64,000 nucleotides of DNA from assembly GCA_026393475.1 (NCBI GenBank), contig JAPLAA010000104.1, positions 218,418-282,417 of the forward strand, given 5' to 3'. A program made the position numbers and the translations under genes. Below the pieces are notes generated by a model. The model did not search any database, was not told the DNA's origin, and was given only the letters and a program-made list of their open reading frames with translations. Shown here piece by piece: positions 52,802-60,878 of the stretch; the first letter of the stretch is position 1, and each line of letters starts with the position of its first letter. This DNA is from Actinomycetota bacterium (GTDB lineage: Bacteria > Actinomycetota > Acidimicrobiia > Acidimicrobiales > Ilumatobacteraceae).

Positions 52802-54133
52802 TCAGGTCGGCACGAACGCGCCGACGACGGCCGTGGTGCGGCGCCACGACTCGTCGAGGTCCCGGCCCACGCGGGCGTGCAGTTCGGGCTCCGACCGAGC
52901 GCTGAAGACGTCGCGCACCACCCAGCCCGCATCACGGTCCACCCAGATCGGCCTCGCCACGATCGCCAGCACGTGCGGCGAGGGGTCGACGTCGTCGCCG
53001 CCGAACGTCACCTCCAACACGATCCCGTCGCGGCTCGCCTCGCCGGAGAACTCGCTGTCGGCGATCGGCATGTTCGACACGAAGTTGCCCAGGCCGTAGG
53101 CGACCCACATGTCGCCGACCTGCTCGATCGGTTGCACGACGTGCGCGTGATGGCCGACGACGAGGTCGATCAGCCCCGATGCGGCGAGCGCCTCGGCGAC
53201 CTCGCGTTGCTGCGAGGACACCTGGTGCGACATCGACGAGCCCCAGTGCAACGACACCACCACGACATCGGCTCCCCGGGACCGCGCGAGCTGGGCATCG
53301 GCGATCAGTCGGTCGGCGTCGATGAGGTTCGACCGCCACGGCTCACCCGGCGGCGGGTCGCCCTCGTCGTAGCCGTAGGTGGCCGAGACGTGCCCGATCA
53401 CCAGGTCGCCGACGGGCAGCAGGATCGGTTCGATCCCCGACGGCGCCACGGCCATGCCGTGCTGGGTGATGCCGGCCGCGGCGAAACGGGCGACGGTGGC
53501 CTCCACCCCCGGCACGCCACGATCGAACGTGTGGTTGCTGGCGGTGGAGCAGTGGTCGAAGCCGACCGCCGCCAGGCCGTCGACGACCTCGGCGGGAACG
53601 CCGTAGCGCGGGCTCGTCGAGTACGCCTCGGACGGCGGGGCGATCGGTGTCTCGAAGTGGCACACCGCGAGGTCGACCTCCTCGATGAGCGGTCGCAGAT
53701 GGGCGAACATCGGGGTGAAGTCGAGGGCGCCGCCGCCGTTGCGCTCGGCCTGGCGCCACAGCGGCGAGTGCATCAACACGTCGCCGGTGAACAGCAGCCG
53801 GACGGGCGGTGCGAGCACGGGTGGCGGCGCAGGTGCTGGCGACGTCGTGACCAGCGACGTGGTCGAAGGCACGGTCGAGGTCGAAGGCGAAGGCAGGACG
53901 GTCGAGGTCGAAGGCACGGTCGAGGTCACCGACGCAGCGATCGCAGTCGTCGATGGTCCGGGCCCGGCGTCGGCGGCCGGTGGGCTCGTCGACTCGGGCG
54001 ACTCGGGCGACTCGGACGACTCGGACAACTCGGGCGACTCGGACAACTGGGACGAGGTGGACGCACAGGCGGCGGCCAGCAGCCCGGCGGCGAGCACTCG
54101 CACGAAGCGGCCCCCAGCCGCACCCGCGTCCAC
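52802..54133 (-). CDS. CapA-like poly-gamma-glutamate capsule/metallophosphatase-family lipoprotein
   Basis: A 443-residue exported protein. The signal peptide ends in LLAAACAS, a lipobox-like site. A low-complexity Ser/Glu/Pro then Thr/Ser/Pro linker follows to about residue 105. The CapA/metallophosphatase core has VRLLFTGDVLMHSPLW, AVCHFETPIAP, TASNHTFDRG, and VVGHHAHVVQPIEQ with YGLGNFVSNM. CapA proteins act in gamma-linked polyglutamate synthesis or cell-wall turnover. GTG start at 54133, 39 bases from the divergent MBL gene. A GTG at 54103 is possible. Confidence 0.85.
   Translation of the reverse strand: MDAGAAGGRFVRVLAAGLLAAACASTSSQLSESPELSESSESPESPESTSPPAADAGPGPSTTAIAASVTSTVPSTSTVLPSPSTSTVPSTTSLVTTSPAPAPPPVLAPPVRLLFTGDVLMHSPLWRQAERNGGGALDFTPMFAHLRPLIEEVDLAVCHFETPIAPPSEAYSTSPRYGVPAEVVDGLAAVGFDHCSTASNHTFDRGVPGVEATVARFAAAGITQHGMAVAPSGIEPILLPVGDLVIGHVSATYGYDEGDPPPGEPWRSNLIDADRLIADAQLARSRGADVVVVSLHWGSSMSHQVSSQQREVAEALAASGLIDLVVGHHAHVVQPIEQVGDMWVAYGLGNFVSNMPIADSEFSGEASRDGIVLEVTFGGDDVDPSPHVLAIVARPIWVDRDAGWVVRDVFSARSEPELHARVGRDLDESWRRTTAVVGAFVPT
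53991..54053 (-). repeat. Seven 9-bp tandem repeats in the CapA-like gene
   Basis: Units of the plus-strand form gactcgggc or gactcggac repeat seven times with single changes, encoding the Ser-Glu-Ser/Pro linker after the lipidation site. Length variation here would only change linker length. Confidence 0.88.
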
Positions 54134-54172
54134 TCGCGGGACCGTACTGCGCGCGTGCGATGCTCTCGGACC

Positions 54173-56059
54173 ATGGGGACTGCACCGAAGGACGCCACCG
54201 CCCACACCCGAGCCGCCAACGCGCCGCGATCGTTCGACTTCGACGAGGCCGACTTCGAACGCGCCGAGCGAGGACTGCTCGCCACCCACCCCACGGGGGT
54301 GATCGACGGCCCGTTCGGCCCCGTGTTCGACGTGAACCGCCACGCGTTCATCGAGCGCGGCAGCGTCAACCCCGACACGGTGAACCCGAGCCTGTGGCGC
54401 CAGGCCCAGCTCAACGGGGTCCACGGCCTGTTCGAGGTGGCGCCCGGCGTGTGGCAGGCGCGCGGCTACGACATCTCCAACGTCACCTTCATCGCCGGTG
54501 ACACCGGCTGGATCGTGATCGATCCGCTCACGGTGGAGCCCTGCGCCAAGGCGTGCCTCGACCTGGCCAACGCCCACCTCGGTGAGCGCCCGGTCGTGGC
54601 GGTCATCTACACCCACTCGCACGCCGACCACTTCGGTGGCGTGCTCGGCGTGACCACCCAGGCCGACGTCGATGCCGGTCGCTGTCAGATCATCGCCCCC
54701 GAGCACTTCCTGCGCGAGACCGTCGGCGAGAATGTGATCGCCGGCTACGCGATGGCGCGGCGTGCGCTCTACCAGTTCGGCCCGCTGCTGCCGGCCGGTC
54801 CGCGCCAGCACGTCGACTGTGGGCTCGGCAAGGCCATCCCGCTCTGGGTGTCGGGCCTGATCGCCCCCACCGTCGACATCACCGCGACGGGCCAGGAGCT
54901 CGTCGTCGACGGCGTGCGCGTGATCTTCCAGTTGACGCCCGAGACCGAGGCGCCGGCGGAGATGAACTTCTTCTTCCCCGACCACGGCTGGCTGTGCACC
55001 GCGGAGAACTGCACGCACACGATGCACAACCTGGTGCCGATCCGCGGCGCGCTCATCCGTGACTCGCTCAAGTGGTCGAAGTACATCGGCGAGATGATCG
55101 AGCTGTTCGGTGCCGACACCGAGCTGATGTTCGCCTCGCACCACTGGCCGCGCTGGGGCAACGCCGACGTGCTGCAGTACCTCGTGCGCCAGCGCGACCT
55201 GTACCGCTGGATGCACGACCAGACGATGCGCTTCGCCAACCACGGCTACAACGCCACCGAGATCGCCGAACTGCTCTCGCTGCCGCCCGAGTTCGCCGCC
55301 GAGGGCCACACCACCGGCTACTACGGCGACCTGGTGCACAACGTGAAGGCGGTGTTCCAGCGCTACCTCAGTTGGTACGACGGCAACCCGGCCAACCTCT
55401 GGAAGCTGCCGCCGGTCGACGCCGGCAAGCGCTACGTCGAGCTCGCCGGCGGCGCCGATGCGCTGCTGGCCGCCGCCCGCGCGGCCTTCGACGCGGGCGA
55501 CTACCGCTGGGCGACCGAGCTGTTGAACCACCTGGTGTTCGCCGACCCGACGAACGTCGACGCACGCGAATTGCAGGCCGACACGTTCGAACAGCTCGGC
55601 TACCAGGCGCAGTCGGCGACGTTCCGCAACGCGTTCCTGATGGGCGCGCAGGAGCTGCGCAACGGCACGCCCGACCCGAAGCCCGCCACGCGCAACAGCT
55701 ACCTCGACGCGATGACGATCGAGCAGATCGTCGACAGCCTCGCGGTGAAGGTGAAGAGCGAGGAGGTGGGTGGTCTGGCCGTGTCGGTGAACCTGACGTT
55801 CACCGACCTCGGCGAGGACTGGGTGCTGCGGCTCTCGAACCGCACGCTGCACGGCGTGCGCGGCCGCCACGACGCGGACGCTGCCGTCACGTTCACGCTC
55901 GCCAAGCGCGTCTTCCAACAGGTGATCGAGGGTGGCACGACGTTCGCCGGCGCGGTCGCTGCCGGCGACGCCACCGCCGTCGGCGACGTCGCGGCTGCGG
56001 GCACGATCTTCGACCACCTCGACGTGTTCATGAACTTCTTCAAGCTCGTGGAGCCCTGA
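54173..56059 (+). CDS. Alkylsulfatase-like metallo-beta-lactamase protein with SCP2 domain
   Basis: A 628-residue protein of the SdsA/BDS1 type. The MBL zinc site is VIYTHSHADHFGGVLG, with the further metal region TAENCTHTMHN and ASHHWPRWGN. A middle helical dimerisation domain follows (HNVKAVFQRYLSWYDGNPAN), and the C-terminal ~130 residues form an SCP2-like lipid-binding domain (MTIEQIVDSLAVKVKSEEVG). Family members split long-chain alkyl sulfates into alcohol and sulfate. No signal peptide is seen, so it acts inside the cell. Confidence 0.9.
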   Translation: MGTAPKDATAHTRAANAPRSFDFDEADFERAERGLLATHPTGVIDGPFGPVFDVNRHAFIERGSVNPDTVNPSLWRQAQLNGVHGLFEVAPGVWQARGYDISNVTFIAGDTGWIVIDPLTVEPCAKACLDLANAHLGERPVVAVIYTHSHADHFGGVLGVTTQADVDAGRCQIIAPEHFLRETVGENVIAGYAMARRALYQFGPLLPAGPRQHVDCGLGKAIPLWVSGLIAPTVDITATGQELVVDGVRVIFQLTPETEAPAEMNFFFPDHGWLCTAENCTHTMHNLVPIRGALIRDSLKWSKYIGEMIELFGADTELMFASHHWPRWGNADVLQYLVRQRDLYRWMHDQTMRFANHGYNATEIAELLSLPPEFAAEGHTTGYYGDLVHNVKAVFQRYLSWYDGNPANLWKLPPVDAGKRYVELAGGADALLAAARAAFDAGDYRWATELLNHLVFADPTNVDARELQADTFEQLGYQAQSATFRNAFLMGAQELRNGTPDPKPATRNSYLDAMTIEQIVDSLAVKVKSEEVGGLAVSVNLTFTDLGEDWVLRLSNRTLHGVRGRHDADAAVTFTLAKRVFQQVIEGGTTFAGAVAAGDATAVGDVAAAGTIFDHLDVFMNFFKLVEP

Positions 56060-56075
56060 ACCAGCACGTCCTACG

Positions 56076-56522
56076 ATGCCGGACATGTCGTTGTCCCGAC
56101 GTCTCGCCGACGCCACCGGGGTCTACTTCGGCGCCGGTGACGGCGCGGAGAGCGGCCCGTTCCTGGCACGCATCGCCATCGCCCATCTGCCCGGAGGTGG
56201 CGTCGCCATCGACTACGAGGCGACGTCGCGAGAGCAGGGCGTGCAACACGTCGAGCACTCGCTGCTGGTCGCCGGCCCGGACGGGGCGGACCAACTGTTC
56301 ATCGCCCATTCGGAGTCGCCATACGTGACGGTGATGGCCGAGCGCATCGCCGGGTCCGGCCGGTTCGAACAGGTCGCCGCCGGCGGCCCGTTCACGATGG
56401 AGGTCCGGATCGACGTGCCCTCACCCGGCGAGCTCGTCTACGCGTGGTGGTGGGCGATGGCCGGCGACACGCCGATGGAGCAGTCGAGGGCCACCGTCAC
56501 GCTCGCCCGACCGCTTGAGTGA
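56076..56522 (+). CDS. Conserved small protein, function unknown
   Basis: A 148-residue soluble protein without motifs I recognise. It is rich in beta-type segments (FLARIAIAHLPGGGVAIDYE, then PFTMEVRIDVPSPGELVYAW) and may be a small ligand-binding barrel, which is only a guess from the pattern. The ATG at 56076 or 56085 could be the start. It follows the MBL gene by 16 bases and may be on the same transcript. Confidence 0.6.
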   Translation: MPDMSLSRRLADATGVYFGAGDGAESGPFLARIAIAHLPGGGVAIDYEATSREQGVQHVEHSLLVAGPDGADQLFIAHSESPYVTVMAERIAGSGRFEQVAAGGPFTMEVRIDVPSPGELVYAWWWAMAGDTPMEQSRATVTLARPLE

Positions 56523-56565
56523 TTCGCACGCGATGAGTTCCGGGGCATCGTGACGTCGACCGGGT

Positions 56566-56967
56566 ATGAGCGAACACACCACCCCCACGACCGTCACGAA
56601 CCTCGGCGTCGCCATGTTCACCGTCAGCGACCAGGACGCCGCCCTCGCCTTCTACGTCGGCGCGCTCGGTTGGGAACTGCGCGGCGACGTCCGCTTCGGC
56701 GAGCAGGGTGAGCACCGCTGGCTCGAGGTCGCGCCTCCCGGATCGACGGCACGCCTCGCGCTCAACCCGCCGATGGGCGGCGAGCCAGGCGGTGGCGGCA
56801 TCGGCGTGGAGACGACCGACGTGCTGGCCGAGCACCGCCGGCTGAGTGCGATCGGCGGGATCGATCTCGACCCGGCACCGATGTCCAGCCCCGGTGCCCC
56901 GTTCCTGTTCATGATGCGCGACCCCGACGGCAACCACATCGCCGTCGTCGAGGTCCCGGCTGCGTAA
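56566..56967 (+). CDS. VOC-superfamily (glyoxalase/bleomycin-resistance-like) protein
   Basis: A 133-residue VOC-fold protein with two beta-alpha-beta-beta-beta modules: NLGVAMFTVSDQDAALAFYV and, in the second, MMRDPDGNHIAVVEV, where the Glu is the usual metal ligand. VOC proteins include glyoxalases, dioxygenases and resistance binders; this one cannot be assigned further. Confidence 0.85.
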   Translation: MSEHTTPTTVTNLGVAMFTVSDQDAALAFYVGALGWELRGDVRFGEQGEHRWLEVAPPGSTARLALNPPMGGEPGGGGIGVETTDVLAEHRRLSAIGGIDLDPAPMSSPGAPFLFMMRDPDGNHIAVVEVPAA

Positions 56968-56984
56968 CGCCGACGGCGAGCCCG

Positions 56985-57797
56985 TCAGCGCCAGAGGGCG
57001 CGGAACTGCTCGATCACGGCAGGGTTGGCGCCGACATCGATTTGACCGTTCAGCCCTCTCGCTTCCCCGTCGATCGAGACGTCGGCGACGATGAAGTCCT
57101 CGCACAGTGGTTCAGCCGAGGCGACGACGGTGCCGTGAGCGTCGATGATCGCCGTGGTGCCGTGGCAGACGCGTTCGCCCTGCCAACCGCCGACGTCCGC
57201 GGCGACGAGGGGGATGCAGTTGTCGACCGCTCTGGCGATCAGCACGTTCGACCCTCGAGCCCGCCACGCATCCTCCTTGGCCGGACGGTGGCCGCCATGA
57301 ACCGGGACGACCAAGAGCTGAGCGCCCTTGGCAGCAAGGACCGCGGCGGGTTCGATGGCATGGGCGTCGTTGCAGATGAGCACTCCGAAGGGCACCCCGT
57401 CGTGGTGGAAGATCGGGAGTTCTGTTCCGGCAGTGCACGCCGATCGGCCCGGATAGGTCTTGCGGTAGATCCCGCTGACCATCGAGTCCGAGATCACCGC
57501 AGCCGCGTTGTAGAGCCGGCTGTCGGTACCTCGTTCGGTGAAGCCGACGACGATCGTCATCCCCCAACCGAGCAGCGGAGCGATCGCCGCTTCGAGCTCA
57601 CCATCCGCGACCGACAGCGCAACGGTCGATGGTGAATCGCCGTCGGTCTCGTTGGCGAGTTCGCCGATGAGCGCCTCGGGACAGCACACCACCTCGACAC
57701 CGTCCGATCGCGCCCGATCGAGGAAGGCCAGCACCAGCTCGGCTCCGCCGCTGGCTGGGTACGGCCGGTACGGGGCCTGGTAGGCGGCGACTCGCAT
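56985..57797 (-). CDS. Carbon-nitrogen hydrolase (nitrilase/amidase superfamily)
   Basis: A 270-residue amidase-type hydrolase. The catalytic triad is visible as Glu in CCPEALIGELAN, Lys in SGIYRKTYPGRSAC, and Cys in FGVLICNDAHAIEP. The start MRVAAYQAPYRPYP at 57797 is the usual N-terminal strand; the ORF track extends it through the octamer repeat. Substrate unknown; ω-amidase or N-carbamoyl amide hydrolase types are possible. Confidence 0.87.
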   Translation of the reverse strand: MRVAAYQAPYRPYPASGGAELVLAFLDRARSDGVEVVCCPEALIGELANETDGDSPSTVALSVADGELEAAIAPLLGWGMTIVVGFTERGTDSRLYNAAAVISDSMVSGIYRKTYPGRSACTAGTELPIFHHDGVPFGVLICNDAHAIEPAAVLAAKGAQLLVVPVHGGHRPAKEDAWRARGSNVLIARAVDNCIPLVAADVGGWQGERVCHGTTAIIDAHGTVVASAEPLCEDFIVADVSIDGEARGLNGQIDVGANPAVIEQFRALWR

Positions 57798-57879
57798 CGC
57801 TCCAGCATGCACCACCAACCTGGCGCAGCCGGACCGACGAACCGGCGGGCGCTGCCTCTTCGACCGAGACCAGGTGACC

Positions 57880-57911
57880 GCGTGATCGCGTGATCGCGTG
57901 ATCGCGTGATC
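57880..57911. repeat. Four perfect copies of the octamer gcgtgatc
   Basis: Four uninterrupted copies of the 8-bp unit lie about 80 bases upstream of the nitrilase start. The unit length is not a multiple of three, consistent with its noncoding position. Confidence 0.92.
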
Positions 57912-58059
57912 GTCCGAAGGCGACCTGATGGCGATCTCATCGTGTGACACCCCGTTGGCATGATCGTGGTGTCGGTTCGTCGGGTGTGGCCGGGTTTCTG
58001 TGTCACACCCGTTTTCTAGGATCGTCTTCAGTCGTTCCGTGTTCCCCCGGGACGTGATC

Positions 58060-58077
58060 GGGACCCTTCGGGGTCCC
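58060..58077. promoter_or_regulatory. UUCG-loop hairpin in the HNH gene leader
   Basis: GGGACCC-ttcg-GGGTCCC forms a stable hairpin about 60 bases upstream of the HNH start. No T-run follows, so it is more likely a leader structure than a terminator. Confidence 0.6.
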
Positions 58078-58135
58078 TCGTATCACCGATGCAACCGCAC
58101 CCTTTTGTTGGGTGTGCGGGGGAAGGAGCGTGTGC

Positions 58136-59406
58136 ATGTCCACGGTCGTCGACGATCCCGTCGTGGATCCACCGGAGATCTCCGACGAGGAGATCCTTCA
58201 ACGCTGCCGCGAGATCGAAGCGCAGCGACGGGCGATGCTCGCCGAGCACGTCCGGCTTCTTCGTGAGCTCGAGGTGCGCAAGCTGTACTACGCGGACGGG
58301 CACCGCGATCTGGCCGGGTACGGGCGTGCGGAGTTCCGGTGGGCGGACCGCGACGCGAAAGCACACCGTGATCTCGAACGGCTGTGTCGTTCGTGTCCGC
58401 AGGTGCTCGACGCGTTGACGATCGGACGTGTCGGTGGCGCGCAGGTGTTCCTGCTGGCTCGTCTCGCCCGGGCGCCGCGTGTGGGGATCTATGTGGCCGA
58501 ACAGATCGACGACTTCCTCGACCACGCGGCCAAGCTGTCGTTCCTCGCGTTCGAGCAGTACGTCATCGCCTGGAAGTGCTTGATGGATCAGGACGGGCCC
58601 GATCCCGACCGCGCCCACCGGAACCGGAAGGCCAGCCTCGGACAGACCGGGTTGACCGGCAAGTTCGACGTCGAGGGACCGGCGACGGATCACGTCAGGT
58701 TGAAGGCCATGCTCGCTCACTTCGAGGAGATCGAGTTCCACCGCGACTGGGACGCAGCCAAGGCCATCCACGGCGACGACGTCAGCGCCGACAAGCTGCT
58801 GCGCACCGCCACACAACGCCGCTACGACGCCTTCCAGGAAAGGACAGCGAGGCGACCGATGGCGCCGATGAGAGTCCGGAGCCGGACGGTCCGGTGCAGA
58901 CGGTGCTCAACATCGTGATCGATGCCGAATCGGCCGTGCACGGGTTGGAGCAGCTGTTGGGCATCAGTTCGATGGCACCGGTCAGGTCGCCGTTCGGGCC
59001 GGATCGAGCGTTCTGCCAGACCTTCGACGGCGACCCCATCGCCCTGCGGGATGCAGTGTTGGCTGGCCTCGCCGGCAAGATCCGCATCGTCGTGCGGGGC
59101 AAGGACGGTTTGCCGGTCGCGATGTCGTCGGCACAACGGTTGTTCACCGGAGCGATCAGGGATGCGGTGTTGATGACGGCGACGCACTGCACGAGCGACG
59201 GGTGCATCGTCCCCGCCACGAAATGCCAGACCGACCACCTCGTCCCCGCCTCTCAAGGCGGTGAGACCTGCGTCTGCAACGGCGGCCTCGCCTGCGGGCA
59301 TCACAACCGATGGCGCTACCTCGCCAAGGTGAAGGTCCGACGACTCGCCGACGGGATCATCGCCACGTTCCGGCCCGACGGCAGCCGCATCGCACCGCCG
59401 ATGTGA
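58136..59406 (+). pseudogene. DUF222/HNH endonuclease (13E12-type), split by a frameshift
   Basis: The N-terminal DUF222 part (MSTVVDDPVVDPPEISDEEI, then GHRDLAGYGRAEFRWADRDA) runs to about 58840. The C-terminal HNH nuclease part (ESAVHGLEQLLGISS, then CIVPATKCQTDHLVPASQGG, GLACGHHNRW) continues in the next frame from about 58837. One missing base (or two added) near 58835-58842 accounts for the break. The DNA there, ccaggaaaggac, is not a standard slippery site, so mutation or sequencing error is more likely than programmed frameshifting. The ATG at 58136 has GGAAGGAG upstream. These HNH genes occur as dispersed repeats in actinobacteria; function unclear. Confidence 0.83.
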
Positions 59407-59657
59407 CCTGACCGTGAACCGAACTCGATGCGAACGAGGCCCGGCAGGGCCCACCCCGTCGCGCCCATGATCTGGTGGCCAAGCGCGGAGTCGAACCGCC
59501 AAGACGCCTGTGAAGGTCGCCTGCTCCTCGCCGTACCCCGGTGGCCGTCGAGCAGTCTCGCACCGGCCGTCGCACATTCCTCCCACGGATCTCCACGGGT
59601 CGGAGCTCGGCTCGCCGCCCTGACGACCGGGCGGGGGCAGCGCAGTAGCGTTCGCGC

Positions 59658-60878
59658 ATGGCCACTGCCCTCGCCGATGCCGTCCTGCCGCTCGTGTCGC
59701 TGGAGCGCGAATCGAGCGGGCCCCTGCCCATCATCCAGGTCTCGAACAAGCTCCGCGAACAGGCGGCACTGGCCCGCAGCCCGTTCGTCGTCTACGTCCT
59801 CCGGCGCGGCGACGTGGCCCGGCTGCTGCACGACCCTCGGCTGCGTGGCCCCGGCCTCGACATCCTCCGCCTCCAGGGCATCACCGACGGCCCCCTCTAC
59901 GACTCGACCGCCGAGGTGCTGTTGTTCATGGAGGGCGAGGACCATCACCGCCTCCGCGGGCTCGTCGCCCGCACGTTCACGCCGAAGGCGATCGACCGGC
60001 TGCGGCCGATGATGCGTGCCTCGTTCGCCGAGCGGATCGACGAGGTCGCCGCCGCCGGCCGATGCGATGCGGTGCCCGACCTGTGCGAGCGCTACCCGAT
60101 CGACGTCATCTGCGCACTCCTCGGCGCTCCGGCCGACGACTGGCCGCTGTTCTCCCGCTGGGCCGAGGGCATCCTGCGCAGCTTGGCGTTCGACATCGGC
60201 GACCACCGCCCCTACATCGAACAGTGCCTGGCCGAGATCAACGACTACATCGACGAGCTCGTCGAGCGGAAGCGCCGTGAGCCGGGTGCCGACATCCTCA
60301 GCGATCTCATCGCCGTCGAGGAGCAGGGCGACCGCCTCACCCCGAGCGAGCTGCGCGCCGTCGCCCGCGTGATCCTCGTCGCCGGCTCCGACACGACTCG
60401 CAACCAACTCGCCCTGTCGCTGCACACCTTCGCCACCCACCCCGACCAGTGGCAGCTGCTGCAGGCCGACCCGTCGCTCGCTCCCCGCGCCGTCGAGGAG
60501 ACCATGCGCTACATCGCCGCCACCGGCGGGCTCGCCCGCGTCGCGCTCGAGGACGTGGAGGTGGCGGGGGTGGTGATCCCCGCCGGCACCATGGTCGTGC
60601 TCGACACCGTCTCGGCCAACCACGATCCGAGCGCGATCGACCGTCCCGACATCGTCGACCTCACCCGCGACGTGCCGCCCGGCTACCACCACCTCACCTT
60701 CGGCGGCGGCGTGCACTACTGCCTCGGCGCATCGCTCGCCCGGGCCGAACTGCAGGAGGCGCTGGCGATCTGCGCCGAACGCATGCCGGACCTCGCCCTC
60801 GACGGCGAACCGACGTGGAAGCCGAACCTCGGCATCTTCGGCCCCGCGTCGCTCCCACTGCGCTGGAGCGTCCGATGA
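59658..60878 (+). CDS. Cytochrome P450
   Basis: A 406-residue bacterial P450 monooxygenase. The I-helix oxygen site reads VAGSDTTRNQLAL, the K-helix EETMRYIA carries the ExxR pair, and the haem loop is LTFGGGVHYCLGASLARAE with the Cys ligand. It has no fused redox partner and no ferredoxin gene is adjacent, so electrons come from elsewhere. Its stop overlaps the next gene's start (ATGA), tying it to the phosphatase-superfamily protein. Substrate unknown; small lipids or terpenoids are typical. Confidence 0.93.
   Translation: MATALADAVLPLVSLERESSGPLPIIQVSNKLREQAALARSPFVVYVLRRGDVARLLHDPRLRGPGLDILRLQGITDGPLYDSTAEVLLFMEGEDHHRLRGLVARTFTPKAIDRLRPMMRASFAERIDEVAAAGRCDAVPDLCERYPIDVICALLGAPADDWPLFSRWAEGILRSLAFDIGDHRPYIEQCLAEINDYIDELVERKRREPGADILSDLIAVEEQGDRLTPSELRAVARVILVAGSDTTRNQLALSLHTFATHPDQWQLLQADPSLAPRAVEETMRYIAATGGLARVALEDVEVAGVVIPAGTMVVLDTVSANHDPSAIDRPDIVDLTRDVPPGYHHLTFGGGVHYCLGASLARAELQEALAICAERMPDLALDGEPTWKPNLGIFGPASLPLRWSVR

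Larger units (their letters stand above)
57798..58135. other. Intergenic region with repeats between nitrilase and DUF222/HNH genes
   Basis: No coding sequence is seen in these 338 bases. They hold an octamer tandem repeat (57880-57911), a spaced inverted pair GTGTGACAC (57942-57950) / GTGTCACAC (58000-58008), and a 7-bp hairpin with a TTCG loop (58060-58077). A GGAAGGAG ribosome site for the HNH gene lies at its right end. Confidence 0.7.

Noticed and set aside
58832-58846. Programmed -1 frameshift in the HNH gene
   Set aside because: The sequence lacks an X-XXY-YYZ slippery heptamer and no strong downstream hairpin is apparent, so mutation or read error is simpler.
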